Shown: positions 1-11,984 of the stretch, piece by piece
Layout: every line of letters begins with the position of its first letter
Numbering within the stretch: the stretch's first letter is position 1
Assembly: GCA_012295275.1 (NCBI GenBank)
Contig: CM022679.1
Location: 3,840,912 to 3,904,911, forward strand
Direction: 5' to 3'
From: Chrysomallon squamiferum
Taxonomy: Eukaryota; Mollusca; Gastropoda; Neomphalida; Peltospiridae
DNA: 64,000 bases
Translations under genes and position numbers: made by a program
The notes under the pieces: model-generated
What the model was told of the DNA's origin: nothing
Databases searched by the model: none
Seen by the model: the letters and a program-made list of their open reading frames with translations, nothing else

Positions 1-198
1 TAGCTGAACCACTTTTTTCCTCTCTCTTGAAATTTACATCCTGGTCAGCAATGACGACTCCCCTTTGTAAAACTGCTTGTCATCCCTTGCATAGGTCATT
101 TTCAGACTTGTAAAGCAAACAAAGCCTTCTATTTTCGTTCTGTATTATGTTTCTCTGTGACGTCAGAGACGTAGCAATAACTTTACAACTACATTCAC

Positions 199-207
199 GT
201 CTCTCTC

Positions 208-285
<78 letters not shown>
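199..285. repeat. (CT)n microsatellite
   Basis: An almost pure CT dinucleotide run. Similar long CT runs recur at 3838-3887, 6484-6586, 18711-18779 and 21147-21269, the last four inside duplicated claudin/GPCR modules. Confidence 0.95.
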
Positions 286-290
<5 letters not shown>

Positions 291-553
291 ATTGTATGTT
301 CTCTACGACTTAACAATACCTCTGTAGACAGATAATTAGCAACTTGTAAATTATTTCTTTTAGGAAGAAAGAAAAGGATTAAGTAAAATTGTAGTTGTTG
401 CTCAATACTATTGTTGTTGTTGTTATTGTTGCTGTTGATGTTGCTGTAATTATTATTATTATTCAAAACGTTATATGAATAATCCTGGTAGTTGGAGCTT
501 TACCAGCACAAACGATTTCATACACTAAATATAATGTTACTAATGTGTGTGTG

Positions 554-587
<34 letters not shown>

Positions 588-1887
588 CGTTTGTGTGTGT
601 GTATGTTAGTAACATACATTTTGTGGTTATGTCTTCTGTTAAGGATTGAATCCTATGACGCGTCAAGCTCTTAAAATACCTTCCCATCCCACCTAAATAA
701 AACTTTTGATGGTTTGGTCAATATGATGAATCTAGTCGAGCAGTAAATAATTTAAAAATTTCTGAAGATGACACATGGACTGTATTAGATGGGTATCAAC
801 TTTCTTAGAACCCAAATGAATGGAATAACGTCTAAACAAATTTCTCATCCTCACATTAGTCCTCTTGACTAATACTCAGTATAATACGATATACTATATA
901 TATTTAATTTATTACTTTAGATGTTAACTAACGCATTTCAAAGAAAATTAAACCTTTTACAATTAAAACTTTCTGGCTGTTACTAAACTCGGTCAATTAA
1001 GAATAGCGATGCGAACAGTACTTTAGTTCCACTTGAGTACAAAACAAACGTGTATTTTGTTTTTGTGTTGTTGTTGTTGTTTTTTGTTGTTTTTTTTTTT
1101 TGTTTTTATTATTATTTTTTTAATGCAACCTTTGATAAAGATAAATTCGGACAATAACATAACTAGTTAAGGTTGAAAACAACAGTTTTTGTTTTTTCTT
1201 ACTTTCTTGTACATATCTGGGTTGGTTGTACTGAAAAATAAGTATTTCATATCCTGGGCGTAATTGCTAAACTTATTTGGCACAGTAAATAATGGTGATA
1301 ATAAAAATAAATAAACATATATACATTAATAGTCCACACTCACAGGTAAGTAAATAAATAAAATAGTAAATTAATAAAACAAATAATAAAAAAATATAAA
1401 AAATATAAAAAAATAAATAAATAAAACGAAAACAAAACAAAAATGGATGAGAGGAGTTAAGTCCACGATCACCAAACTCAGAAAAGAAATCAGAACAGGT
1501 TTATCTTGTAATTCACACACTGAAACAGTTATTATGGTGATCTTACAGTCATAGTAACATATAGTATTTAACAGATATCAAAATACCATACTGAGTAAAT
1601 ACTGATATAATTAATAAACAAAATACATTTTTTATAATATACATTCAGACCCACATAATAAAAGTTTTTATTAGTATAATGGCAATATAATTATCACAAT
1701 TTTTTGTGATTATATCTTCAAAATAAATTTTATATCAATGTTTTCAACTTTCGTTCTTTCATTTTGTTATATTAAACTGTTAACAGACATTTTTTTCAGT
1801 TTATTCAGTAAGAAATAAAGTTGTCCGCTTTTGATCGTAATGCATATTAGAAATCATTGGATGCTTTATTATTCTCTCTCATGTAAA

Positions 1888-2220
1888 CAAAAATACATAC
1901 ATACATATAAATGCACACATACATACATACATACTTATATACATATACATGCATTCATACATACACAAGCATACATACATGCATATACACATACATACAT
2001 AGTAACGTACATATATATACATATATACATAGTAACATACATACATACATATACACATATACATACATACTCACATACATACTCAGATACATACTTATAT
2101 ACATATGCATCCATTCATACGTACACATACATACTTATATACATATACATGCATTCATACATACACATCCATACACATACATACATACATGCATATACAC
2201 ATACATACACACATATATAA
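1888..2220. repeat. CATA tetranucleotide array
   Basis: An interrupted (CATA)n/(TACA)n array with TATACA variants, about 330 bases. Open frames in both strands through it are low-complexity repeat translations, not genes. Confidence 0.9.
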
Positions 2221-3136
2221 GCACTCACTATTTACATACATAATACATACATATATTTTACGTTTCAGATAATCATGTAGACTAATGAATGATTCGGGAA
2301 TGATTATAATGATAATTTAAATACATTTAAACAAATAATAACAATTCTAAAGCAATATGATTTTTATATTTCAAAGTACGTTTTCATCAGTATATAAATT
2401 TAGCATTGAAAGGTTAAGAAATACGAGGCTTGCATGTGTGTGTATGTAAGCACGCATTTATATATGTGTAAAGATACGTATACATGTATCTATGTATGTG
2501 TGTACGTATGTGTAAATGTGTATGTTTGTATGTATGTAGATAAATACGTGTGTATGTGTTTGTACGTGTGTGTCTGTCTGTCTGTACATGTGTACATTAT
2601 TTAAGCAGTTGTAAAATAGCAGACATAATTATAGTGTATGAATTGTATAACTGACATTGTAGTATTTTACTCGAAACTTCTAAGAAAACTATGAGATGCG
2701 ATATCTGCATTCTTGCAAAAAAACATCAATTACTTGCAGCTTAAGATAAAAAAATAAACACAAACAAAAAGAACAAAACAAAACAAAAACAACAAAAATA
2801 AAAACACTTGGAATTATATATCAAAATAAATGTCATAGAAACGGTTCATATCTAAAACATTCAAAATAATAATATGACAACAGCAATAAATAGATAATAA
2901 TAAATAAAAAGAAAAGTAAAAATAAATAAATAATGAAAATAATAATGTTTCATAATAATTCTTGTAGATTTCACTCTCTCATGGACAACTATTTTCAACG
3001 TCTGATGTCCTACACACCCAAAAAAAAAAATTAAAGAAACAAAATTTTCATTTTATGCCTAATTTCGTCATTAGTAAGCTAATATAAAACTGCGGAAAGC
3101 TGTTAATTTAATTACAGTGTCTTCTGGATTTACGTT

Positions 3137-3832
3137 TTATACTCCATGTTGTTGATAGGCAGGTGGCTGAACGTAATTTGAAGTCGGAGGCCATCCCATT
3201 CTTCCTTTCTGTTCAACATGTTCACCTATAGGTGGCGCTGTTGTCCAATTAACTGTCGGATAGAACCCATTACCCGCTGTAGTCGTCTGCTGAACGTTGC
3301 TGAAGTTAACTTGGGGCACTGTTGCAGGCTGAACGACATGACCCGAGCTTATGTGACTTTTCGAACTGGCAGCGATAACGATTCCAAATATGATGGCGAG
3401 GACTGAGCCGATGGTGTTAAGAGCAAATGACCAAGATAAATGTGTTATATCGGTGCCTACAGCAGACTGGAAAACTCCAAAGAGTACGTCGTCCATACAT
3501 CCTAAAATACCTGAGATAAATAATAATAATAACAATAACAACAACAACAATAATAATAATAATAATAATCATAATCATAATAATAAAATCCAGGACAGTG
3601 AAACTTTACAATATCAGAAAGAACTTTGAAATAAAAATAATGTAAAAAAAAAATTAATAAGGAGAAAAAATAAAGGAAAGAATAATAAAAAAACAAAAAC
3701 AAACAACAACAACATTGTTCTCTGTCATCTTCGTCTCAACAGTCTGAACTATTTGCATTTAGGATACTTCAGAGGTGAGAATTTATTAAGCTGGGAAAAT
3801 AGACACCAAAATATCTGTGTCGAATTATTGAC

Positions 3833-3890
<58 letters not shown>

Positions 3891-3929
3891 ATATATATAT
3901 AGCTATATATGTGTGTGTGTGTGTGTGTC

Positions 3930-3961
<32 letters not shown>

Positions 3962-5256
3962 TATATAAGTATATATATATATATAATCATAAGTAATGTG
4001 TCTTTGCAGGAAGTTACATATTTTTATTAATTTGTTTATATTTATATTCTGTGGGTAATACAGGTATATCTTACCTCCTGTTATTATCATATTTTTATTA
4101 ATTTGTTTATATTTATATTCTGGGGTAATACAGGTATATCTTACCTCCTGTTATTGTCGTCCGACTTACTACGTTGGCTGACATTTGAGGAGAGCACGTG
4201 TTCACCACATAGGCCATGATTACACCAATCACCAGAAATAACAACGCCAGAATCTGAACAGCTCGGTAAGCATCGTATTCACCTGCAGATAAATTAAAAC
4301 GTACATTTTATAATTTATTATGGATGATTATTGTTTACAGTACACAAGAAACGTCAAATCAGAATAATGTACCGTTATGTATTTAAAATGTACTGTTATG
4401 TAAGAGTAACGTACTGTTATACAATTACAATGTACTGATATAGATGTGTAATGTACGTATAACGTAAATATGAGTAAAATGGAGTGTTTTATTATTACAC
4501 TGTTATATAAGAATAATGTACTATAATACAATTACAAAGTACTGATGTAGACGTATAATGTACATGTAATGTACAATGGAGAGTTTTATTATTACAGTGT
4601 TATATAAGAATAATGTTCTTATCTTAAATTACTTTTATATATATATAGTTTACTGTTATACGCATGTAGTTCATTGCATATATTAGTATAATGTACTGTC
4701 ACATTAGTATAGTAATATACCGTTATGTAATTAAAGTGTACTGTTATATAAGAATAATAAAATAATAATAATAAATTGGTACATAACTATAATGTACTGT
4801 TATACTATTATAATTGTCAGTATAAATATTATATAAGTAACTTTGAGTGTACATGCAACCACAGATTTGTAGAATAAATGATTTTAGATAAAATGTACAT
4901 ATATATTATATAAATATCAGTCGTGATGTTGAAGACAAGAAATTGTCAGATCACATGTGGGATAATGGAAAAAATCGCGAAAAGAAACAATCATATCGTT
5001 TTTACATTTACGTAACGCAGTAAATAAAATTAATATGTCGTTGACGTACATTGTTTGTAGTATAATGAAATAAGCTGACAAGAAAAGAAAAGAAGAAAAG
5101 GACATTATATCTGTAAAGGTAGTAAAATCTGATATGATGATAAGAAAAATGTGTGTGTGTTGTTAAAAACAAACAAAAATATAAATAAATAAAAACTTAA
5201 AGACTGAAAAATTATAAAATAGACTACTTTAACCTGTTTTGTTTAAATATATTTAG

Positions 5257-5293
<37 letters not shown>

Positions 5294-5580
5294 TATACAT
5301 GTACGTATCTATATTTGCACGTACATATATTTGTATATGTGAAGTGATTCCAGATTATATAACTCACTAATTGGGATGAATCAGATCTACCTGAATCTCC
5401 AGAAGGATAAGATCTACAAAAATCCATGGAAACTGAGCAAATCTGCCACAAGCCATACAACGTATTCCTGATCTCGACCCAAGCAGGCGTGGCGAATCCA
5501 ACAAGGAAAAAGAGAAAACTGAAAAACACACCAAATGTTCCTACTTTGTAGACAGTCGACGTCTCGGACCAGTTCGGCAT
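3137..5580 (-). CDS. Claudin/PMP22-like four-TM protein, copy A (3 exons)
   Basis: The model is complement of 5391-5580, 4145-4282 and 3137-3510: 702 nt, 233 aa. All introns are GT-AG and both junctions are phase 1. Exon 1 starts [18 protein letters not shown] and carries TM1 (about 12-32), then the family signature W...GLWQIC plus a second Cys in extracellular loop 1 (C-x6-C, tighter than in typical vertebrate claudins). Exon 2 carries TM2. TM3 spans the exon 2/3 junction and exon 3 encodes TM4 ([19 protein letters not shown]). The cytoplasmic tail is Pro/Gln/Thr-rich and ends PPAYQQHGV, with a PPxY WW-domain ligand. The family acts in septate or tight junctions or as membrane tetraspans; the function here is inferred. 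It is one of seven array copies. Start chosen because the ATG and upstream sequence are shared by copies A, D, E and F. Confidence 0.85.
4006..4145 (-). repeat. Tandem repeat duplicating the exon-2 splice donor (copy A)
   Basis: Two tandem copies of a roughly 70-base unit. Each contains the last bases of claudin exon 2 and its donor (plus strand TATATCTTACCTCCTGTTAT, i.e. AACAGGAG|GTAAGATATA on the coding strand) followed by the first intronic bases. The copy abutting exon 2 ends at 4145. The same unit is expanded to different copy numbers in D, E, F and G. Confidence 0.85.
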
Positions 5581-5760
5581 GATGTAAAAACTTGTTAATC
5601 CTCAGACAGAATCAGAAATGTATGTAATGAAGGTGTGCAGGTCTAATGAAACTATGTCACCCAGCGAGCTGAACGTTTTAGTGGGGTATCAAAGAAGGAA
5701 GTTTGAAAACAGTCACAGTGTCTTTATTGATTGTGTTTGTTCAGTCATTTGTAATAAAAA
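5581..5760 (-). promoter_or_regulatory. Conserved 5' flank / 5' UTR of claudin copy A
   Basis: About 150 bases directly upstream of the start codon are closely shared with the flanks of copies D (15378-15540), E (20249-20430) and F (33218-33380). The shared core includes CCTCAGACAGAATCAGAAAT and CCCAGCGAGCT. Conservation across copies suggests 5' UTR/promoter, or simply recent duplication. No TATA box was identified with confidence. Confidence 0.4.
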
Positions 5761-6480
5761 TTCAGTTTCGCAATAAACAGGTTTTACTTGAAAAGATTTA
5801 TTTATTTATTCACTTTACAATTTTTGTTTTGTTTTTTTTTTTTTGGTTTGCTATCTAGCTTGATGATACGTTCTTGACTGTTATTTACTTGTAGGTAATT
5901 TAACTACAGTTTCAAAAATAACATTTTCTAGAATTAGGATAATCATATTTCTAGATTATATCCGAAATGTATGCCTCACGGACGAATTCATTCATGTTCA
6001 ATAATGAGCAGAGAGAAATTGCTTACTATATTTAGAACGATGGTGGTTTGGGATTTGAAAAAACGGGAACATGTAAAGCAACTCTGTGAATTAGACAGAT
6101 GAAAAGAGTAATGTTCCCTTCGTGTTGTATGAATAATAATTCATTGAACTGCAGTTTGTTTAAACAGTCCCTGTACCAGTAATAATAATAATAATAATAA
6201 TAAAATAATAATAATAATAATAAAATAATAATAAAATAATAATAATAATAATGATATAATTTAAAAAAATACAGTGTTGTTGTTGTTGTTAATATTATTA
6301 TTATTATTATTAAATAATATAATAATACAGCAAACGTTTAGCAGTCATCTGTCATGGCTGTGGAGGCGATGAATGGAACGGGAAATAGCAACGATAAAAG
6401 TGAAAATAGAAGAATCCTGCCAACAAATCTTCACTCTTACACGAGAACTGTAACCAAATAAAATAGAGCTAAGTCTGCCT

Positions 6481-6593
<113 letters not shown>

Positions 6594-7102
6594 AGTCTCT
6601 ATATCTTTTATGTCCCTCTCTATGTTCATAGTTTATTTTCTCAGTATTTATCAGTCACTGGAGTGAATCACAAGTGGGAACGTCATCGTAAATAAATGTA
6701 CTTAGTTATAAACTGATCCTGTTTTCTCACTACAGAAACGTCTGGGCTGTTTCAGGCTTCATGCTGGGAATTCTTACACAACAAACTGACACAAAACAAA
6801 GCTCGCACTGACAGATTGTTAATTCGTCCAATATCCAGCTCGTTCAATAACAAAGCACGTCTGCTTTGCACATTAATGGAGCTGATACGTGCGAATAAAG
6901 ACTTCAGTAATTACTTACACATTTCTCTCATCGCGTGTAATGGTCTCCTCTATAAATGTTTTATCTCATTTCACTAATAATCGTTCTCATGTATGACAAT
7001 GACGTTAGGTTTAACAACAGAAGTGAAATATTTTTTTTTATTACTTTCGATTGAAGATCAGTATTCATAATTTTGCAGATCTACAACACGTATAGCGTCA
7101 CC

Positions 7103-8047
7103 ATGAACATTACAGAATATGAAGAATTCACTGTTTCTAACATGGGTCAGATGGCAGTGGAAGCAATACTTATGGCGTTTATCTGTATCGTCAATATGCT
7201 GACGTTGTTTACCGTTTATTTCAACCGTAAACTGTGGACGGTACCTAACATGTACATTGTATCCCTGGCCGTTGCGGATTTTCTTACTGGCTTTACACTT
7301 CCGTACCAGATTGTTTTTCACATTCCAAATATCAAGGCTGTATTTGATCGAAACAAATTCCTTTGCATTTGTCGACACGTATTCTTTTTCATTCTTCTGA
7401 CGACTTCCATTCTTAACATGATGCTCATAGCACTGGACAGATGGGCATGCATCACGTTCCCTTTCCAATACGGACGTCTGGCAACGATGCGAAGAGCTGG
7501 ACTTCTCATTGTCTTTTCGTGGGTTCTGGGAATAACGTACGGAACCGTCCCCCTATATCTGAATAACTGGAAGAATGGTGAAAAGTGTTATTTTTTCAAA
7601 GTTCTCGTTGCAGAGTATCAACTCTACGTTCTAGGAGGAAGCTTTCTCGGTTCTGTCGTTCTCATCACGGCATGCTATGGACACATATTTCGAATTGCAG
7701 CCCGAGAACGACAACGTATTCAGAGTCTCACAGTGACGTCCAGTGCCGAAACCAGTGAGAAAAGAATGGCGAAGTTCAAAAACGACTGGGATTTGGCCGT
7801 CATGTTTAGCGTCGTGGTTGGAGTATTTATCGTCTGCTGCATGCCTGCTTTTATCTTCATAACTGTAACGTACACAGCAGGAGTCGCGGGAACTGTGAAT
7901 AGTTTCACAATACCGCTTCTCGTGACCAATTCTGGAATGAATTTTATTATTTACGTCGTGAAAAACAGGCAGTTTCGAACTGCACTGAAGTCTACCTTTT
8001 TGAAATGCCGTCCACGTGTTAATGATTCAGGTAGCAGAACTGCATAA
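7103..8047 (+). CDS. Rhodopsin-like (class A) GPCR, copy 1, intact
   Basis: An uninterrupted 314-aa seven-TM receptor in one coding exon. The ATG at 7103 has a good context (CACCATGA) and begins MNITEYEEF, with an N-glycosylation site (NIT). A pyrimidine stretch and AG at about 7070-7078 look like a 3' splice site, so a 5' UTR intron is likely. Visible class A landmarks: SLAVADF (TM2 Asp), a Cys before TM3, LDRWACITFPF where DRY has become DRW, ECKCY-type loop-2 Cys (GEKCYFF), FIVCCMPAF in TM6 where CWxP has become CCMP, and NSGMNFIIY in TM7 replacing NPxxY. A short basic tail with Cys follows. The ligand is unknown. The divergent microswitches fit a lineage-specific orphan receptor. A frameshifted near-identical copy lies at 21783. 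Confidence 0.88.
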   Translation: MNITEYEEFTVSNMGQMAVEAILMAFICIVNMLTLFTVYFNRKLWTVPNMYIVSLAVADFLTGFTLPYQIVFHIPNIKAVFDRNKFLCICRHVFFFILLTTSILNMMLIALDRWACITFPFQYGRLATMRRAGLLIVFSWVLGITYGTVPLYLNNWKNGEKCYFFKVLVAEYQLYVLGGSFLGSVVLITACYGHIFRIAARERQRIQSLTVTSSAETSEKRMAKFKNDWDLAVMFSVVVGVFIVCCMPAFIFITVTYTAGVAGTVNSFTIPLLVTNSGMNFIIYVVKNRQFRTALKSTFLKCRPRVNDSGSRTA

Positions 8048-9189
8048 CCTAACAGGACATGAGGATAATTCATTAACTGTCGACAAAGTGGCTTCTTTTT
8101 ATCTATTCATCATCATCATCATAATCATCATCATCTCCTTCTTCTTCTTCTTCTTCTTCTTCTTCGTCTCCTTTTTCTTCTTGTTGTATCACTAATCATG
8201 TCACGATTTAATTAACTGTCGATGCGTTACTGCAGCGCCAAATCTCTTATGTTCTCAAATATATATATATATAAAAACAAACAGTATCATTGATTTTACA
8301 GTTTCTTGTTGGGTTTTTTCCATCAGTTTTATATACAATGATCTTGACAACTGTATAAGAAGTAATTCAAGTACCATAGAAACACTACGTGATAAATGTT
8401 TCGTGTTGATTAAATTATATATATATACTTTTTTTTTTTTTTTTTTTTTTTTTTTGAATTATCAGTTAGTTAATTTATTTTTGTATGATTGCTGTATGGA
8501 TTAAATTTTGTTATGAAGTAGAATGTAGCTCACAGGATCAGTAATCGTCTATTCTAAGCTAGGATCAGTCGTAGGATCTATTTTACTCGGCCAATCCATT
8601 ATATTATTTCCAATATATCTGATTGAGGCAATAAGTGATTTGAGTCCAACCCCCCCCCAAAAGTATGTATATATATATAAATTAAAAGAAAGAAAGAAAT
8701 ATAGAAGAAGTAGTAGTAGTAGTAGTAGTAATAATAATAATTAATTAATTAATTAAGTAAAAAGGAGTATGTGTAGTGAGTTTGTAATAGAAGTCATTAT
8801 TTCACAGGTTATATTTAAAAAAAAAATGTTTACTGTTGTATTTATTTTTCTTCTTACATACATTTAAAATAATTAAACTATATTATAATTGTAGGCTGCA
8901 CTAAATTTGATTCCATGTATGAAGCTAATCTACAAATCACAATATGAAATTAGAATTAATTCTCTTTTACAATAATTCATGTAGATTTTCCTTTCTGATG
9001 AACAATTATTGTAAAGTTTGATGTCCTACAGAAAAACAAAACACAAAAAAAAAAAACACAAAACAAACAAAAAAATCCAGAATCTTTATTTTTATGCCTG
9101 ATTTCTTTTTACACGTTTCTCTAGCGTCATCAGTAAGCTACTATAAAACTGCGGAAAGCTGTTAATTTAATTACACTGTCTTCTGGATT

Positions 9190-9494
9190 TACGTTTTATA
9201 CTCCATGTTGTTGATCAGGCAGGCGGCTGAACGTAATTTGAAGCCTGAGGCGCTGTCATACTTCCTTTCTGTTCAACATGTTCACCTATAGGTGGCGCTG
9301 TTGACCAATTATATGTCGGATAGGACACATTACCCGCTGTCGTTGTCTGCTTAAGGTTGATGTAGTAAACTTGGGTTTGAGGGACATTGTATTGAATGAC
9401 ATGGCCGAAGCTTCTATCACTTTTCGTACTGGCAACGAAAAGAATTCCAGATATGATGGCGAGGACTGAGCCGATGGTGTTAAGAGCAAATGAA
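9190..9494 (-). pseudogene. Claudin exon-3 fragment, copy B
   Basis: The 3' part of claudin exon 3 (TM4 onward plus the Pro-rich tail) without its 5' portion, acceptor, or exons 1 and 2. A one-base insertion in the tail gives a stop right after VQPPA, removing the Tyr of the PPxY motif. At about 9491-9494 the exon sequence is joined directly to AGTAAACTGTTTGTATTAAA, sequence that elsewhere lies upstream of the histone-stem-loop units (17707, 27413). The two partners share only GA at the joint, so it is a rearrangement breakpoint. Confidence 0.85.
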
Positions 9495-9719
9495 GTAAAC
9501 TGTTTGTATTAAACCGAATAAAAACAAGAAAAACCCGATAAATTCGATATTATTTTATGTTTCTTTGAATAATATCAAGAAAGGTTTCACATTATCATGA
9601 TTACAGAAATATTTTTTAAATTGGTATTCTTAAAAGGAATCACATCAAAATTACTTATATACACATATCACAGAATGATAATGTTACAAAAGATTTTAAC
9701 GCGAAAAAAAATCAACGAA

Positions 9720-10232
9720 AAAAACACAAGTTCTTGTTGGCGACGCCATTGCTAACGTCAAGGTGACTTCTTTTACGTCGTAGTTGTGTCTATATAAGGA
9801 CGAGAAAACAGAGAATGACGTAAGCCTGAGGGTTCTTTTTATAAAACAATTGAACATCCACTACCCCGTTGATTTATATCCGGGATGTGGAAAAACGGGA
9901 CGCTGATTAAACAGCTAATCTCAAGGAGTGTTTCTTTGTTCACTGGATCCTGCATCCTGCATCTTGGTGTTGTGTTTGGTTGGAAATCGTCTTCAAAACT
10001 GATTGTTGATGATCCGCTCCGAGGTTCATTACTACGGTTAGAGGTCGGGACACCCCGAACTTTCCAGAACGTGACCGAAGGGAGGATCTTCTGTAATCAA
10101 AAGCGAAGACGACTCAAGCATTCTGCAGCTCTCAACGATGACAGGATGGAATCCAGCGACCGAAGGAAACAAAAACAAATCTACCAAACCCCGGCCCTTT
10201 TTAGGGCCACCAAATCTTAAGAAAGTTTCTTT
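9720..10232 (+). ncRNA. Histone-stem-loop transcription unit, copy 1
   Basis: A compact unit found three times in the window (also about 27640 and 37000). It has a promoter-like block with two ACGTC motifs, a TATA box (CTATATAAGG, TATATAA at 9791-9797), about 390 bases of body, and a replication-dependent-histone-type 3' hairpin. The body is open for 111 codons (9885-10220), but that frame reads through the hairpin, whereas histone stop codons precede it. Differences between copies are mostly amino-acid changing, and the product resembles no core or linker histone I know. I therefore call it an RNA gene or decayed histone-type gene of unknown function. A short protein is not excluded. Confidence 0.45.
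10193..10208 (+). terminator. Histone-type 3' stem-loop, unit 1
   Basis: GGCCCTTTTTAGGGCC forms a 6-bp stem with a 4-nt loop (UUUU here; UUUC in the other two copies). It is followed by ACCA and, about 10 bases on, AAGAAAG resembling the purine-rich histone downstream element. Stem length, U-A closing pair, loop and flank match the stem-loop-binding-protein/U7 snRNP processing signal of metazoan replication-dependent histone mRNAs. Confidence 0.75.
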
Positions 10233-10493
10233 TTATACAATTGCTAATCCAGTTTCTAATTTTAGTTAAATAATAAAAGAAAAAAGAAAAAGAAATAATC
10301 TATTTATTTATTTTTATTTTTATTTATTTATTTATTTATTTTGACTCCACGTGGAGAATATTAAATTTATATAAACAAATATAATAGAAAGACTGAGTCC
10401 CCGTAAACTTGCTCATAAATTCAAGACGACAAACGTATAATTACTTCGTGGGAATCAATGATTGTCCTCGGTTATTCAGTAACTTTTTTTTTA

Positions 10494-10690
10494 AGGTTGT
10501 TTCGATAGCCGAATGGTAATGTCGTCTGGGTTCGGAGTGCTGGCGAATGGATGCCTTACGTTCAAGTCTTATCAGCGATCTCTGACAGGTTTGTGATGTA
10601 GTGACTGGACTTTGTCCTTCTGCGCGAGTTCGTTCCCGTATATAGTGTATACGCTAGAGTCTATTCACACCTACATAATGTATGTTTTTT
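10494..10690 (+). mobile_element. tRNA-derived SINE-like element, copy 1
   Basis: The head has a Pol III A-box-like TAGCCGAATGG and a B-box-like ACGTTCAAGTC about 50 bases apart. A shared non-tRNA body follows (CTCTGACAGGTTTGTGATGT and CGCGAGTTCGTTCCCGTATA), ending in a TATG/TG-rich tail. A close copy lies at 28699. It does not fold into a clean tRNA, so a SINE head is preferred over a tRNA gene. Confidence 0.6.
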
Positions 10691-10881
10691 TTTATACCTG
10701 TATATGTATGTATGTATGTATGTGTGTATCTGTGTATGTGTGTACATTATTTAAGAAAATTATGAGATGTCATATGTGCATTTTTGTCAAAAATAGCATT
10801 TAATTGCAGCTTAAGAAGAAAAATAATAAAACAAAACAAAACAAAAACCAGCGACGCAAAAAAAAAAAACCTACAAACCTG

Positions 10882-10883
<2 letters not shown>

Positions 10884-10950
<67 letters not shown>
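10884..10950. repeat. (TA)n microsatellite
   Basis: A pure AT dinucleotide run, with a shorter counterpart at about 29105-29135 in the duplicated segment. Confidence 0.9.
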
Positions 10951-11009
10951 TAATAAATTAAAATAAACAAGAACAAAGTCTTGTCCATGATTATCCGCAG
11001 TTGCTATAT

Positions 11010-11636
11010 GCCGCATTTCAGATATGCCGCCGCTAATAGGTGCAAAGAACAAGACAACAATTGCCCAGCATCCCGCGTCTCACATCCTGCGTCTCACTCG
11101 TTTACTTCACGTGGACACCTCGCCGCGGAAACATCTCTGTTGTGTTCTGTTCGAGTTTTCTGCAGTATTTTGCCAAACTTTTTTTTTCAGACCATGGATC
11201 CTAAGAAAGTGAGTGGAAAGGACAGTGCTGGGAAGAAGAAGCGGATGATGTCCATTGAATTAAAGCTTGAATGTAGTCGACTTGGCTAGGCAGTACGAGC
11301 GTAGTCCTTCTACGATATGTACCATTCTGAAGCAGATGGAGTCGATAAAGGCTGTAACTCCAGCCAAAGGCGTAAAAAATAATTTGTCTCATCTCCAATT
11401 TATTTCTTTACATTCTCTTTTATATTGTTCTTATACAATATTAGTCATTTATAAATACATTTTGTATTGTTATTTAAAAAAAGAACAAAAAGAAAGACGG
11501 GTGGTTTTGGGGGAGCTGGAACGGATTAATAGTATTTCAAATAATTTCAGTTGGGAGAATTGATTTGATATGCGACCAAATTGAGTTACAAGCTCGGTCA
11601 CGGAACGAATTAAACTCGTAAGTCAAGGCACCACTG
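11010..11636 (+). mobile_element. Tigger/pogo-family DNA transposon remnant, copy 1 (5'-truncated)
   Basis: It contains the start of a Tigger transposase: MDPKKVSGKDSAGKKKRMMS then IELKLE, followed in another frame by VVDLARQYERSPSTICTILK. This is the N-terminal CENP-B/HTH-type DNA-binding segment, broken by a short deletion/frameshift. The DDE catalytic domain is absent. The right end reads AACTCGTAAGTCAAGGCACC then ACTG and TA, matching the terminal inverted repeat of copy 2. The left terminus is missing: element sequence starts abruptly near GCATTTCAGATATGCC. Non-autonomous and inactive. Confidence 0.8.
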
Positions 11637-11984
11637 TATTTTAAATATATGTTGTACTAAATTTGATTTCATGAACTTAATACGAAACTAATCTACAAAT
11701 CACAACATGCAGTCAGAATTAATTATCTTTTACAATAATTATTGCAGATTTTGCTTTGTGATGAACAACTGTTTTCAAGTTTCATATCCTATGCAAAAAA
11801 CAACAAAAACAAAAAACACACAAAAATCCCCGAATCTTTAGTATTATGACGTTTACACGTTTCTCTATCGTCATTAGTAAGTTAATATAAAAACTGCGGA
11901 AAGCTGTTAATTTAATTACACTGTCTTCTGGATTTACGTTTTATAATCTGTGTTGTTGATCATAATTTGAAGCCGAAGGCACTT

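Larger units (their letters stand above)
1..3136. other. Non-coding, microsatellite-rich interval
   Basis: I see no convincing coding exon here. The stretch holds (CT)n at about 199-285, (GT)n at about 543-602, a long interrupted CATA/TACA array at about 1888-2220, and TATG/TGTA-rich sequence at about 2430-2590. The rest is A/T-rich sequence with homopolymers. Open frames across these repeats are repeat translations only (SLSLSL, HTYIHTY). The last ~120 bases before 3137 match sequence beside other claudin exon-3 copies and are probably 3' UTR or flank of claudin copy A. Confidence 0.7.

Noticed and set aside
147-335. Open frame with (SL)n repeat
   Set aside because: Translation of a CT microsatellite; no domain or splice support.
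1831-2243. His/Thr/Tyr/Ile-rich frames on both strands
   Set aside because: Translations of the CATA tetranucleotide array.
7058-7468. 136-aa minus-strand frame overlapping the GPCR (also 21747-22148)
   Set aside because: Antisense shadow of the receptor exon; present in both copies only because the DNA is duplicated.
9885-10220. 111-aa frame as a histone or other real protein
   Set aside because: No similarity to core or linker histones in any frame; the frame runs through the 3' hairpin; changes between copies are mostly non-synonymous. Kept as an RNA/unknown unit.
10494-10590. Functional tRNA gene
   Set aside because: A and B boxes are present but no clean acceptor or anticodon stem; a repeated body and microsatellite tail favour a SINE.
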